Source: Bacteroidota bacterium (GTDB lineage Bacteria; Bacteroidota; Bacteroidia; 2-12-FULL-35-15). Taken from it: a DNA stretch of 63,941 nucleotides. Location of the stretch: contig JADJHE010000025.1 of the NCBI GenBank assembly GCA_016707685.1, positions 1-63,941 on the forward strand. The letters run 5' to 3'. The position numbers were made by a program, and so were the translations under genes. This document shows, piece after piece, positions 8,863-16,007 of this stretch. Below the pieces are notes generated by a model, which was not told the origin of the DNA, ran no database searches, and saw only the letters and a list, made by a program, of their open reading frames with translations. The first letter of the stretch is position 1. Every line of letters starts with the position of its first letter.

Positions 8863-9276
8863 ATGAAACTAATTGAGAAAGAAGAGAACGGACAATTGAT
8901 CAGTCCGGTATTGCCAGCAGAGGTTAAGAATTATTTGATTGACATTGATGGAACCATTTGCGATGATATCCCGAATGAACAACCGGAGCGTATGGCAACT
9001 GCAGAGTTATATCCAGAGGCATTGGTAACCTTAAACAAATGGTTTGATGAAGGACATATCATTACTTTTTTTACTTCTCGTACCGAAGCACACCGTGAAG
9101 TTACTGAACAATGGTTGGCAGCAAACGGATTTAAATACCATGGTTTATTGATGGGCAAACCGCGTGGTGGAAACTATCATTGGATTGATAACCACATGGT
9201 GCGTGCAACACGCTACGAAGGTCGTTTCACCGATTTGATTAATAAGGAAGTTACGATTCAGGTGTTTGAAGGATAG
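8863..9276 (+). CDS. Small HAD-superfamily phosphatase-like protein
   Basis: 137 aa from the ATG at 8863; a TTG 39 nt upstream is less likely. HAD motif I is YLIDIDGTICDD (DxDGT), motif II is FFTSRTEAH, and a late acidic site is WIDNH. There is no large cap domain. Homologs in Bacteroidota are often labelled phosphoheptose isomerase; the visible motifs fit a HAD phosphatase and not the SIS isomerase fold. It lies between the two Fe-S subunit genes on the same strand. The substrate is unknown. Confidence 0.8.
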   Translation: MKLIEKEENGQLISPVLPAEVKNYLIDIDGTICDDIPNEQPERMATAELYPEALVTLNKWFDEGHIITFFTSRTEAHREVTEQWLAANGFKYHGLLMGKPRGGNYHWIDNHMVRATRYEGRFTDLINKEVTIQVFEG

Positions 9277-9545
9277 TGATTAGGGAATAGTAAATAGGGA
9301 TTAGTAAATAGTAAATAGTAAATAGTAAATAGGGAATAGTACAGTGCGTTGTAATTTCGAGCGGAGTCGAGAAAGTGAGAAGGGAAGCCAATTTGGAAAT
9401 TTGAGAATTTGGAAATTATTGAATAAGTGCAGGCGGTGGTCATTTCGTCCCGATAGCTATCGGGATATCGAGAAATGTGGGAAGGGATGGAATAATAAAA
9501 CCATCGCAAGTGTTTCGACAAGCTCAACATGACCACACACAGTTT
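9277..9545. repeat. Mosaic repeat chain
   Basis: GGGAATAG / TAAATAG words (9279-9335), hinge CAGTGCGTTG with TAATTTCGAGCGGAGTCGAG (about 9341-9373), and AATTTGGAAATTTGAG words (9386-9420). Next comes a hinge variant with TCATTTCGTCCCGATAGC and its inverted arm GCTATCGGGATATCGAG (about 9440-9475), then CAAGTGTTTCGACAAGCTC AACATGACC (about 9507-9535). A plain AT-rich lead follows to the gene at 9653. Confidence 0.8.
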
Positions 9546-9652
9546 AATTTAAAGGATTAAGAATATTAAAAAAAAGTAAAAAAAAGTTGTTAGGCCGGAG
9601 CAAATGAAAACCTCATTTCTTCATCACCTAATTACATAAAATAAAAAAAAAT

Positions 9653-10471
9653 ATGGAAAACACTCAACAATCATCAATCAACAATCAACCATTGGTTGTG
9701 CCTACAATGGCCGATTACATGGCAAAAGGAGAAGCACCTGAAATATTATTTTGGGTAGGATGTTCTGGTAGTTTTGATGATAGAGCAAAAAAAATTACGA
9801 AAGCCATCGTTAAAATATTAAACCATGCGAATGTAAAATTTGCAGTGTTGGGTGCTGAAGAAAGCTGTACAGGTGATCCTGCAAAGCGTGCTGGAAACGA
9901 ATTTTTGTTTCAGATGCAAGCAATGACCAACATCACCGTATTGAATGGTTACGAAGTAAAAAAGATTGTAACGGGTTGTCCGCATTGCTTTAATACCTTA
10001 AAAAATGAGTATCCTGCTTTGGGTGGTAACTACGAAGTAGTGCATCATACACAGTTATTACAAGATTTATTAAACAGCGGCAGAATCAAAATTGAAGGTG
10101 GCAACTTTAAAGGTAAAAAAATCACGTTCCACGATCCTTGTTATTTAGGTAGAGCAAACGATGTGTACGAAGCACCACGTTCGGTAATGATTAATTTGGA
10201 TGCAGAGTTAGTGGAGATGAAACGTAGCAAAGCAAATGGCTTGTGCTGTGGAGCGGGTGGTGCACAAATGTTTAAAGAAGCCGAAAAAGGAAACAAAGAA
10301 GTTAACATCGAACGTAGCGAAGAAGCATTAGCAACAAATCCTGATGTGATTGCAGTTGGTTGTCCGTTTTGCAATACCATGATGACCGATGGTATTAAAC
10401 ATTTTAATAAAGAAGATAAAGTTAAAGTGTTGGATGTGGCGGAGTTGATTGCGCAAGCGAAGGATCTTTAG
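9653..10471 (+). CDS. CCG-domain (Fe-S)-binding protein, HdrB/GlpC-like
   Basis: 272 aa, soluble. Two cysteine-rich CCG-type halves: ESCTGDPAKRAGNE with TGCPHCFNTL, and HDPCYLGR with GLCCGAGGAQMF and VGCPFCNTMM. In heterodisulfide reductase HdrB these ligate unusual non-cubane clusters; in LutA/GlpC relatives they serve lactate or glycerol-3-P oxidation. With the membrane ferredoxin-type subunit at 7269 it probably forms one complex. The substrate is not evident; Bacteroidota carry this pair widely. Length is normal. Confidence 0.9.
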   Translation: MENTQQSSINNQPLVVPTMADYMAKGEAPEILFWVGCSGSFDDRAKKITKAIVKILNHANVKFAVLGAEESCTGDPAKRAGNEFLFQMQAMTNITVLNGYEVKKIVTGCPHCFNTLKNEYPALGGNYEVVHHTQLLQDLLNSGRIKIEGGNFKGKKITFHDPCYLGRANDVYEAPRSVMINLDAELVEMKRSKANGLCCGAGGAQMFKEAEKGNKEVNIERSEEALATNPDVIAVGCPFCNTMMTDGIKHFNKEDKVKVLDVAELIAQAKDL

Positions 10472-10870
10472 TTAGTTGTTGGTTGTTGGTTGTTGGTTGT
10501 TGGTTGTTGGGGCGCGTGTTGTCATTTCGAGTGTGAAGCGCAGCGTAACGTATCGAGAAAGCGGGAAGGGAAAGAATAGCGAATAGGCAATAGGAATTAG
10601 TAAATAGGACCGTGCGTTGTCATTTCGAGTGTGAAGCGAAGCGTAACGTATCGAGAAATGTGGGAAGGTATAGGAAATGGAGAATTGTAGAATTGTTGAG
10701 TTTTAGAATTGTTGAGTTGTAGAATAAGTATAGTGCGTTGTCATTTCGAGTGTGAAGCGAAGCGTAACGTATCGAGAAATGTGGGAAGGAAATGAATAAT
10801 AAAGCCATCGCAAGTGTTTCGACAAGCTCAACATGACGGCCCACAGTTTGATTTAAAGGATTAAGAATAT
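10472..10870. repeat. Mosaic repeat chain (three hinge copies)
   Basis: GTTGGTTGTTG words (10471-10508), hinge and TCATTTCGAGTGTGAAGCGC hairpin ending TCGAGAAAGCGGGAAGGG. Then AATAGG words, hinge GTGCGTTG (about 10611) and a hairpin. Then AGAATTGTTGAGTT words (10685-10725), hinge (about 10731) and a hairpin. It ends with AGTGTTTCGACAAGCTCAAC (about 10812-10835). Confidence 0.85.
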
Positions 10871-10935
10871 AAAAAACAAGTAAAAATATAATTAGAAAAA
10901 ACTCCCTCTCCTTCGGAGAGGGTTGGGGTGAGGTC

Positions 10936-11427
10936 ATGCAAACAATACACACAATGCCTTTAGATGCCCGTGTATGGGTATACCAAAGCAACAGAAAACT
11001 AAGTGATACCGAAGTAACTGCTATTCAAAAAGCAGGTGCAGCTTTCATTGCCGAATGGGCAGCACATGGTGCAAGCCTTAAAGCAAGCTTTGATGTATTG
11101 GATAATTTGTTTGTAGTAATTGGTGTTGACGAGCAACAAGCATTAGCAAGTGGTTGCAGCATCGATAAATCGGTTCGATTCATTAAAGAATTGGAACAAC
11201 AATTAAACTTAAATTTCTTTGATCGTTTGCGCATTGCCTACGTTGATAACAACGAAATAAAAACCTGTGGCATCGCTACTTTTGAAGAGTTGGCTAAGTC
11301 GGCAAAAATAAACCACGATACCATAGTGTTTAACAACATGATTACTACCAAAGCAGCTTTTGATAGCGAATGGCGTGTGCCAGCAAAAAATAGCTGGCAA
11401 AAAAAGTATTTAGAAGGAATTAGTTAG
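10936..11427 (+). CDS. Conserved Bacteroidota protein (often mislabelled ABC transporter ATPase)
   Basis: 163 aa. It contains ARVWVYQSNRKLSDTEV near the N-terminus, AEWAAHGASLKASF, a central GCSIDKSV, FFDRL, and a C-terminal IVFNNM...W.VPA.NSW pattern. Databases call this family ABC transporter ATPase, but no Walker A or signature motif is present, so the label should not be kept. An internal ATG (11-VWVY side, 10954) is an alternative start. It follows the Fe-S pair; function unknown. Confidence 0.8.
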   Translation: MQTIHTMPLDARVWVYQSNRKLSDTEVTAIQKAGAAFIAEWAAHGASLKASFDVLDNLFVVIGVDEQQALASGCSIDKSVRFIKELEQQLNLNFFDRLRIAYVDNNEIKTCGIATFEELAKSAKINHDTIVFNNMITTKAAFDSEWRVPAKNSWQKKYLEGIS

Positions 11428-11459
11428 TTTAATTTGGGCAAAAGGATTTTTAAATTATT

Positions 11460-11660
11460 GTTTCTTTGCTTTTTCCTTGATGAAAAAGCAACAAAAAATC
11501 AAGAAAATATGAATCCTTCGCGCCTCTCCCTTTTTATCCGAAAATCTACGAATGCGGCTAAAGCTCATTCTTTGATTTTCTGAATAAAAAGCGTTCACCG
11601 CACATCGGCATCGCATATTTTCTGGCTTGCGCGCTGCTTCGTAAAGAGACAAAAAGAATT
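11460..11660. other. Non-coding stretch with overlapping alternative hairpins
   Basis: GCTTTTTC-CTTGAT-GAAAAAGC (11468-11489) is a perfect 8-bp stem. Its loop CTTGAT can instead pair with ATCAAG (11498-11503), so the two folds exclude one another. GC-richer DNA follows (CACCGCACATCGGCATCGC, GCTTGCGCGCTGCTTCG). It resembles a dispersed intergenic repeat. A 65-aa minus-strand frame across it has no protein-like features. Confidence 0.45.
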
Positions 11661-11706
11661 AATAGACTTTCATTTAGTCTACGTTTTATAACATATACCA
11701 TTAAAC

Positions 11707-12432
11707 ATGTTTAAGCATCAAGGAAAAACAAGGAGGCCTGAACATAACATCCGAATAGCATCGCTCTTATCATTTGTGGCAGGAATGGTGAATGTGGTTG
11801 GATTCTTATCCGTTCAACGTTTAACAACCAATGTAACAGGGCATTTTGCTGTTTTTGTGGACGAGGTTTTTAAACTTGATTTCAAACAAGCATTTTATTT
11901 TTTACTCTATACCTTTTTCTTTTTCCTCGGCTCCTTTGTTTCCAACTTTATGGTGGAAATTATTTCCCGAAGAAATGCCAAGTTTGTTTACACCATTCCT
12001 ACCATCGTTGAAAGCTTCATTTTATTATTTGTTGCCTTGGCGGGTCCGTTTTTAGTAGACTCCAATCCGGATGTATTGGCTTTTTGTTTGTTGTTCGCCA
12101 TGGGTTTACAAAATTCATTTGTTACCAAAATTTCGAATGCGGTAGTGCGAACCACCCATTTAACAGGTCTTTTTACCGATTTGGGAATTGAATTGTCACA
12201 ATTGTTTTTTTACAAACAGAAGGAACAACGGAAGAAATTATTCTCGTCCATTAAACTTCGTTTACTGATCATCAATTTCTTTTTTGTGGGTGGTGTATTG
12301 GGAGGTGTTCTCTACAGTTCGATGCAATTGCATGTGCTGATTATCGCAACGGTGATGTTATTGTTGGGACTCTTGTCCAACGGTTTTAAACTTCACTACA
12401 TTCGCTTGAAACGAAAAATAGCCAAACGCTAA
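11707..12432 (+). CDS. YoaK/DUF1275 family membrane protein
   Basis: 241 aa with six predicted membrane segments. The first shows SLLSFVAGMVNVVGFLS and the family signature VTGHFAVF; FLLGS-like, FVDSNPDVLAFCLLFAMGLQN and TTHLTGLFTDLG follow. DUF1275 proteins are integral membrane proteins of unknown transport or sensory role. It is a single gene on the plus strand, convergent with the DUF6438 gene; 28 bp separate the two stops. Confidence 0.85.
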   Translation: MFKHQGKTRRPEHNIRIASLLSFVAGMVNVVGFLSVQRLTTNVTGHFAVFVDEVFKLDFKQAFYFLLYTFFFFLGSFVSNFMVEIISRRNAKFVYTIPTIVESFILLFVALAGPFLVDSNPDVLAFCLLFAMGLQNSFVTKISNAVVRTTHLTGLFTDLGIELSQLFFYKQKEQRKKLFSSIKLRLLIINFFFVGGVLGGVLYSSMQLHVLIIATVMLLLGLLSNGFKLHYIRLKRKIAKR

Positions 12433-12448
12433 GCTAAATTTTATGCAA

Positions 12449-12476
12449 AAAAAAAGAGGACTAATTAGTGTCCTCT
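12449..12476 (-). terminator. Intrinsic terminator overlapping the DUF6438 stop codon
   Basis: Read on the minus strand: GAGGAC, loop ACTAATTA, GTCCTC, then nine T. The left stem arm encodes the Glu-Asp codons near the protein C-terminus and the loop contains the TAG stop, so termination and stop share the same bases. Confidence 0.75.
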
Positions 12477-12949
12477 TGGTTTGATTTGGTCCAACCACTG
12501 CTGTTGGCTACTTCTTCGATGATGGCTTCTAAATCGGTAAGTTCTTTTGGCGCTTGGTGACGCTCTTTTACCTTTTTTGTTTTACCATTATTGGTGTACG
12601 TAATTGTTTTTACTGGAAAATCGGTAATCATTCCCATGTAGGCATCTTCAAGTGCAAAGAAATTTGCTTTGTCAAAAGCCGTAGCTAATTTTTTTAATTC
12701 TTCTACCGATAATGTTTTGGTATACGTTCCAATTTTTTCGGTATCGCTTTGTCCTTTGAAGGTAGCTGTTTTAGTAGCACCATTGATGGTTAACACATAC
12801 ACAGGGCATTTGCCAAAACAAGGTGTACGTTGATAGATGATTTCCATTTTGTCGGTGCTAGGTGAAGTTTGTTCTGATGATGTTGTTTTTTTAGCGGAAT
12901 TGCAGGGTGCTACAAAAAGTAGGAAAGCTGCATACATGATTAGTTTCAT
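12461..12949 (-). CDS. DUF6438-type secreted or lipoprotein-like protein
   Basis: 162 aa. A hydrophobic N-terminus MKLIMYAAFLLFVAPCNS has a cysteine at residue 16 that may be a lipobox-like site. The conserved core begins IIYQRTPCFGKCPVYVLTI, with the paired cysteines of DUF6438, and continues EKIGTYTKTLSVEELKKL and DFPVKTITY. Function unknown. It is last in the minus-strand run, 10 bp after maf. Confidence 0.8.
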   Translation of the reverse strand: MKLIMYAAFLLFVAPCNSAKKTTSSEQTSPSTDKMEIIYQRTPCFGKCPVYVLTINGATKTATFKGQSDTEKIGTYTKTLSVEELKKLATAFDKANFFALEDAYMGMITDFPVKTITYTNNGKTKKVKERHQAPKELTDLEAIIEEVANSSGWTKSNQEDTN

Positions 12950-12959
12950 AAGCTGGATT

Positions 12960-13535
12960 TTAAAATTTTAATAACTCTTCATACAATTCGCGTACCGGTA
13001 ATCCCATTACATTAAAATAGGAACCTTCAATCTTCTCCACCGCAATGTAACCAATCCATTCTTGAGCGCCATAGGAGCCTGCTTTGTCGTATGGATTGTA
13101 ATTGTTGATGTAATAATCAATTTCTTTTTGGTTCAATTCTTTGAAATATACTTTTGTAAGCGAATAAAAAGTTGTGATTTTATGTTTTGATTTTAAGCAC
13201 ACTCCGGTATAAACTTCGTGCATCTTTCCTGAAAGAAGTTTCAGCATACGAACTGCATCGGCATAATTTTCGGGCTTGTTGAGTACTTGACCTTCTACCC
13301 AAACAATGGTGTCGGCTGTAATCACAATGGTATTGTCATCTAACTCTTCATCAAAAGCATTTGCTTTTTTCTCGCACAAATACAAAGGAATCTCTTCGGC
13401 TTTTAAAGTATCCGGAAAACTTTCGTCCACCTCTTTGGTATGCACTGTAAAATCGAGTCCTAAATCTTTCAGCAAAAACTGTCTGCGTAGCGATTTAGAG
13501 GCAAGTATAAATTTGTGTTTTTTTAGGCTGTCCAC
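12960..13535 (-). CDS. maf: Maf family nucleotide pyrophosphatase
   Basis: 191 aa, normal length. ILASKSLRRQFLLKDLGL at residues 10-27 (S-x-S/R-R signature), the catalytic ITADTIVWVEGQVLNKP, GKMHEVYTGVCL, and YDKAGSYGAQEWIGYIAVEKIEGSY. Maf proteins hydrolyse non-canonical or modified NTPs (dTTP/UTP-type subgroup has this KAGSYG-Q pattern). It starts 3 nt after the UbiA-type gene stop, so they are co-transcribed. Confidence 0.95.
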   Translation of the reverse strand: MDSLKKHKFILASKSLRRQFLLKDLGLDFTVHTKEVDESFPDTLKAEEIPLYLCEKKANAFDEELDDNTIVITADTIVWVEGQVLNKPENYADAVRMLKLLSGKMHEVYTGVCLKSKHKITTFYSLTKVYFKELNQKEIDYYINNYNPYDKAGSYGAQEWIGYIAVEKIEGSYFNVMGLPVRELYEELLKF

Positions 13536-13538
13536 GTT

Positions 13539-14489
13539 TTATTTGTGTAAGTAATAGTATGCAACAAACAAATAACAAACACCCAGGAACATTACCAGTT
13601 TAGCAGTATTTCCTGCTGTTTTGAAATGCTTTTTTTCGCTTGCAGTACTTATTCTGTAAATTAAAAATACCAATGGTACTTGAATGGCAATTAAAAAGTA
13701 GAAGAAGGAAATAGGATCTTGTAATTTTAAGTTTTGGTATTGAATGATGCCAATGGCAGCCATGGTAAATACTGCAATAAAGCTTACAATTACTTTTGAT
13801 GTTTTGATTCCCAATGCAATAGGAAGGGTATAACAACCGTATTCCAAATCGCCTTCATAATCTTCCATGTCTTTAATGATCTCACGTAGGAGCGTAGTTA
13901 CAAAAGCAAAAAAGGAGATGCCAATTACCCAACGCCATGCAAAGCCAAGGTTTAGGCTTTCATCGAGTGGTAGGTAATTTTTATAAATCAATAACAATTC
14001 ATAAATACCTACAGTTAAAGGAACCAATGCGGTAAAGAGCGCAATAACGATGTTTCCAATTAAAAACTGACGTTTGAAAGAAGTAGAGTAGAACCACAAT
14101 CCAGCGGTACAAATAAAATGAATCAATGCCAATTTCCAGTAACCAATGGAGTAGGAAACACCCAATGCAATAAGTAATGCAACAACATTGATAACAGAAT
14201 GTGCACCCATGGCTACACGTCTTTTAATGCCTTTGTCGATCACCATGCGCTCAGGCTTGTTTACCTTATCAATTTTTACATCAAAATAATCGTTGATGAT
14301 GTATCCTGCAGCAGCAATCATAACGGTTGAAAGTACCAATAGGAAAAACTGCAATTCACTAAGTTGCAATTCGTAATACGGACTTTCTACTTTGATAAAT
14401 GGAAGAATCAAGCAAAAGCGAACCATGTATTGCGTAAAGGCAATAATCAATAAATTCTGAATTCGGATTAATCTTAAAAATGCGATCAC
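13539..14489 (-). CDS. UbiA-family prenyltransferase (geranylgeranylglycerol-phosphate type)
   Basis: 316 aa, nine or so membrane helices. Asp-rich motif 1 is NDYFDVKIDKVNKPERM and motif 2 is DMEDYEGDLEYG. Bacteroidota members next to kdsC and maf are usually annotated geranylgeranylglycerol-phosphate geranylgeranyltransferase; the true acceptor here is untested. A TAAATAG word array separates it from kdsC upstream. Confidence 0.88.
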   Translation of the reverse strand: MIAFLRLIRIQNLLIIAFTQYMVRFCLILPFIKVESPYYELQLSELQFFLLVLSTVMIAAAGYIINDYFDVKIDKVNKPERMVIDKGIKRRVAMGAHSVINVVALLIALGVSYSIGYWKLALIHFICTAGLWFYSTSFKRQFLIGNIVIALFTALVPLTVGIYELLLIYKNYLPLDESLNLGFAWRWVIGISFFAFVTTLLREIIKDMEDYEGDLEYGCYTLPIALGIKTSKVIVSFIAVFTMAAIGIIQYQNLKLQDPISFFYFLIAIQVPLVFLIYRISTASEKKHFKTAGNTAKLVMFLGVCYLFVAYYYLHK

Positions 14490-14502
14490 GTTTTATATAT
14501 TT

Positions 14503-14625
14503 TAGTAAATAGTAAATAGCGATTAGTAAATAGTGAATAGTGAATAGGGAATAGTGAATAGTAAATAGTAAATAGTAAATAGTAAATAGTAAATAGTAAA
14601 TAGTAAATAGTGAATAGTGATTAGT
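14503..14625. repeat. TAAATAG / TGAATAG heptamer array
   Basis: About 16 seven-base words in tandem, mostly AGTAAAT and AGTGAAT with a few AGCGATT or GGGAATA variants, between the UbiA-type gene and kdsC. The same words make the left arm of the mosaic modules at 6.7, 8.6 and 9.3 kb, but here no TCATTTCGAG hairpin is attached. The array lies upstream of the UbiA-type start and could affect its promoter. Confidence 0.9.
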
Positions 14626-14684
14626 GTTTGGATTCTGCAGCGCTGCAAACCTATTGCCTCTTCGCTATTCCCTGTTCGCTAAAT

Positions 14685-15206
14685 TTACCAAACAAATCCA
14701 TCATCATCAAACCAATTGTTTTGAACTTTCATTACTTGTTCTAGTACATCGCGCACAGCACCTTTTCCACCTTTGTTATACGATACATACAAACAAATGT
14801 CTTTTATTTCTTGAGCGGCATCGTTCGGACACGTTGGAACACCTACACGTTTCATTACTTCGTAATCAGGAATATCATCGCCCATGTACAGAATATCGTC
14901 ATCAGTTAAGCTGTATATCTCTAATAGTTCCTTGTATACATCAATCTTTGTATGCGCACCCAAATAGATATCAGTTATTCCTAATCCATTCAAACGTTTG
15001 CGAACCATTTCGGAGCGACCGCCAGAGATGATTGCTACTTTATATCCTTTTTTTACGGCCAATTGCAAGGCATAACCGTCTTTGATATTCATTACACGCA
15101 CTTGCTCGCCATCGGGCATCAATGTTACTGAACCATCTGTAAGAACGCCATCTACATCCAGTACAATTGCTTTAACACGAGTAAGTTTGGTTTTGAAATT
15201 TTCCAT
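14685..15206 (-). CDS. kdsC: 3-deoxy-D-manno-octulosonate 8-phosphate phosphatase (KdsC)
   Basis: 173 aa, capless HAD type C0. Motif I IVLDVDGVLTDG, motif II AIISGGRSEMV, motif III with ILYMGDDIPDYEVM, and VGVPTCPNDAAQEIK. It removes phosphate from KDO-8-P in LPS core synthesis. It is 12 bp downstream of the DUF2520 gene in the same run. Length is normal; tetramer-type KdsC. Confidence 0.93.
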   Translation of the reverse strand: MENFKTKLTRVKAIVLDVDGVLTDGSVTLMPDGEQVRVMNIKDGYALQLAVKKGYKVAIISGGRSEMVRKRLNGLGITDIYLGAHTKIDVYKELLEIYSLTDDDILYMGDDIPDYEVMKRVGVPTCPNDAAQEIKDICLYVSYNKGGKGAVRDVLEQVMKVQNNWFDDDGFVW

Positions 15207-15218
15207 AAGGCTAATTTA

Positions 15219-16001
15219 CTATTTATTTTTTTTACTTGTTTCGATGATGCTGTTACTTAAAAGTGAATAAATTGTTTTGGCATTTTTATTCCCTGATAAT
15301 AGTTTTAAATGTGCATCCATTGTTTTTTTGTCGCCACGCACAGCAGGACCTGTTTGCATATCGGCAGGTTTTCCTGTTTTTATTTTATCGGCTGTTTCGG
15401 CAATCAAGGGTTTTAATAAATCCAAGGATAGTTTATTTGCTTTCAGGTAATTGTCGGCAAGCGTATACATATGATTGCTGAAATTACAAGCAAACACTGC
15501 TGCTACATGCAATTGCTGGCGTTGAGCCGAATTGATGTTCTCTACCTTGGTACTGATACTTTTTGCGAAAAAGGTTAAGTTCTCCAACGTGCTTTTATTA
15601 TTTGCTTCGATGCAAATAGGAATGGTTTTAAAATTTGCCTTCTTTGTTTTCGAAAATGTTTGTAATGGATAAAATACCCCAATGTTTTTAGAAATATTTT
15701 TTAATACATCCATGCTCACACTTCCCGAAGTATGCACCACCATTTTATCGTTAAGCTTTAATTGTTTCGCAACTGTAGCAATGGCATCGTCCTTCACAGC
15801 AATGATGTAAATGGTTGCCGTTGTATCGATGTCTTTTAAATTATTAATAGCTTCGGCTTTTACTTTTTTAGCTAATAGTGTCGCATTTTTTAATTGCGGA
15901 CTGTATACTTGCGAAATAAAATAACCAGAGGAATGCAAACTCGTTCCTAATTGTGTTGCCAGGTTACCTGAGCCAATTAGGATAATTTTTATGGGATTCA
16001 T
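15219..16001 (-). CDS. Rossmann-fold DUF2520 protein (putative dehydrogenase)
   Basis: 260 aa. N-terminal NAD(P) Rossmann fold with IGSGNLATQLGTSLHSSGY, then IYIIAVKDDAI and VHTSGSVSMDVL. The C-terminal DUF2520 helical half has HVAAVFACNFSNHMY and QTGPAVRGD, the family's TGP-x-x-RGD signature. It resembles 6-phosphogluconate-dehydrogenase-like or ProC-type reductases; the substrate is unknown. It lies 6 nt from the CcmF-like gene and 12 bp from kdsC. Confidence 0.88.
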   Translation of the reverse strand: MNPIKIILIGSGNLATQLGTSLHSSGYFISQVYSPQLKNATLLAKKVKAEAINNLKDIDTTATIYIIAVKDDAIATVAKQLKLNDKMVVHTSGSVSMDVLKNISKNIGVFYPLQTFSKTKKANFKTIPICIEANNKSTLENLTFFAKSISTKVENINSAQRQQLHVAAVFACNFSNHMYTLADNYLKANKLSLDLLKPLIAETADKIKTGKPADMQTGPAVRGDKKTMDAHLKLLSGNKNAKTIYSLLSNSIIETSKKNK

Positions 16002-16007
16002 TTGTAA

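Noticed and set aside
10936..11427. ABC transporter ATPase label for the 163-aa protein
   Set aside because: No Walker A, signature or Walker B motif is present; the label is a carried-over database name.
14503..14625. Regular short repeats that could be taken for a CRISPR array
   Set aside because: The seven-base words are contiguous with no unique spacers, there are no cas genes in the window, and the same words recur as arms of other repeats.
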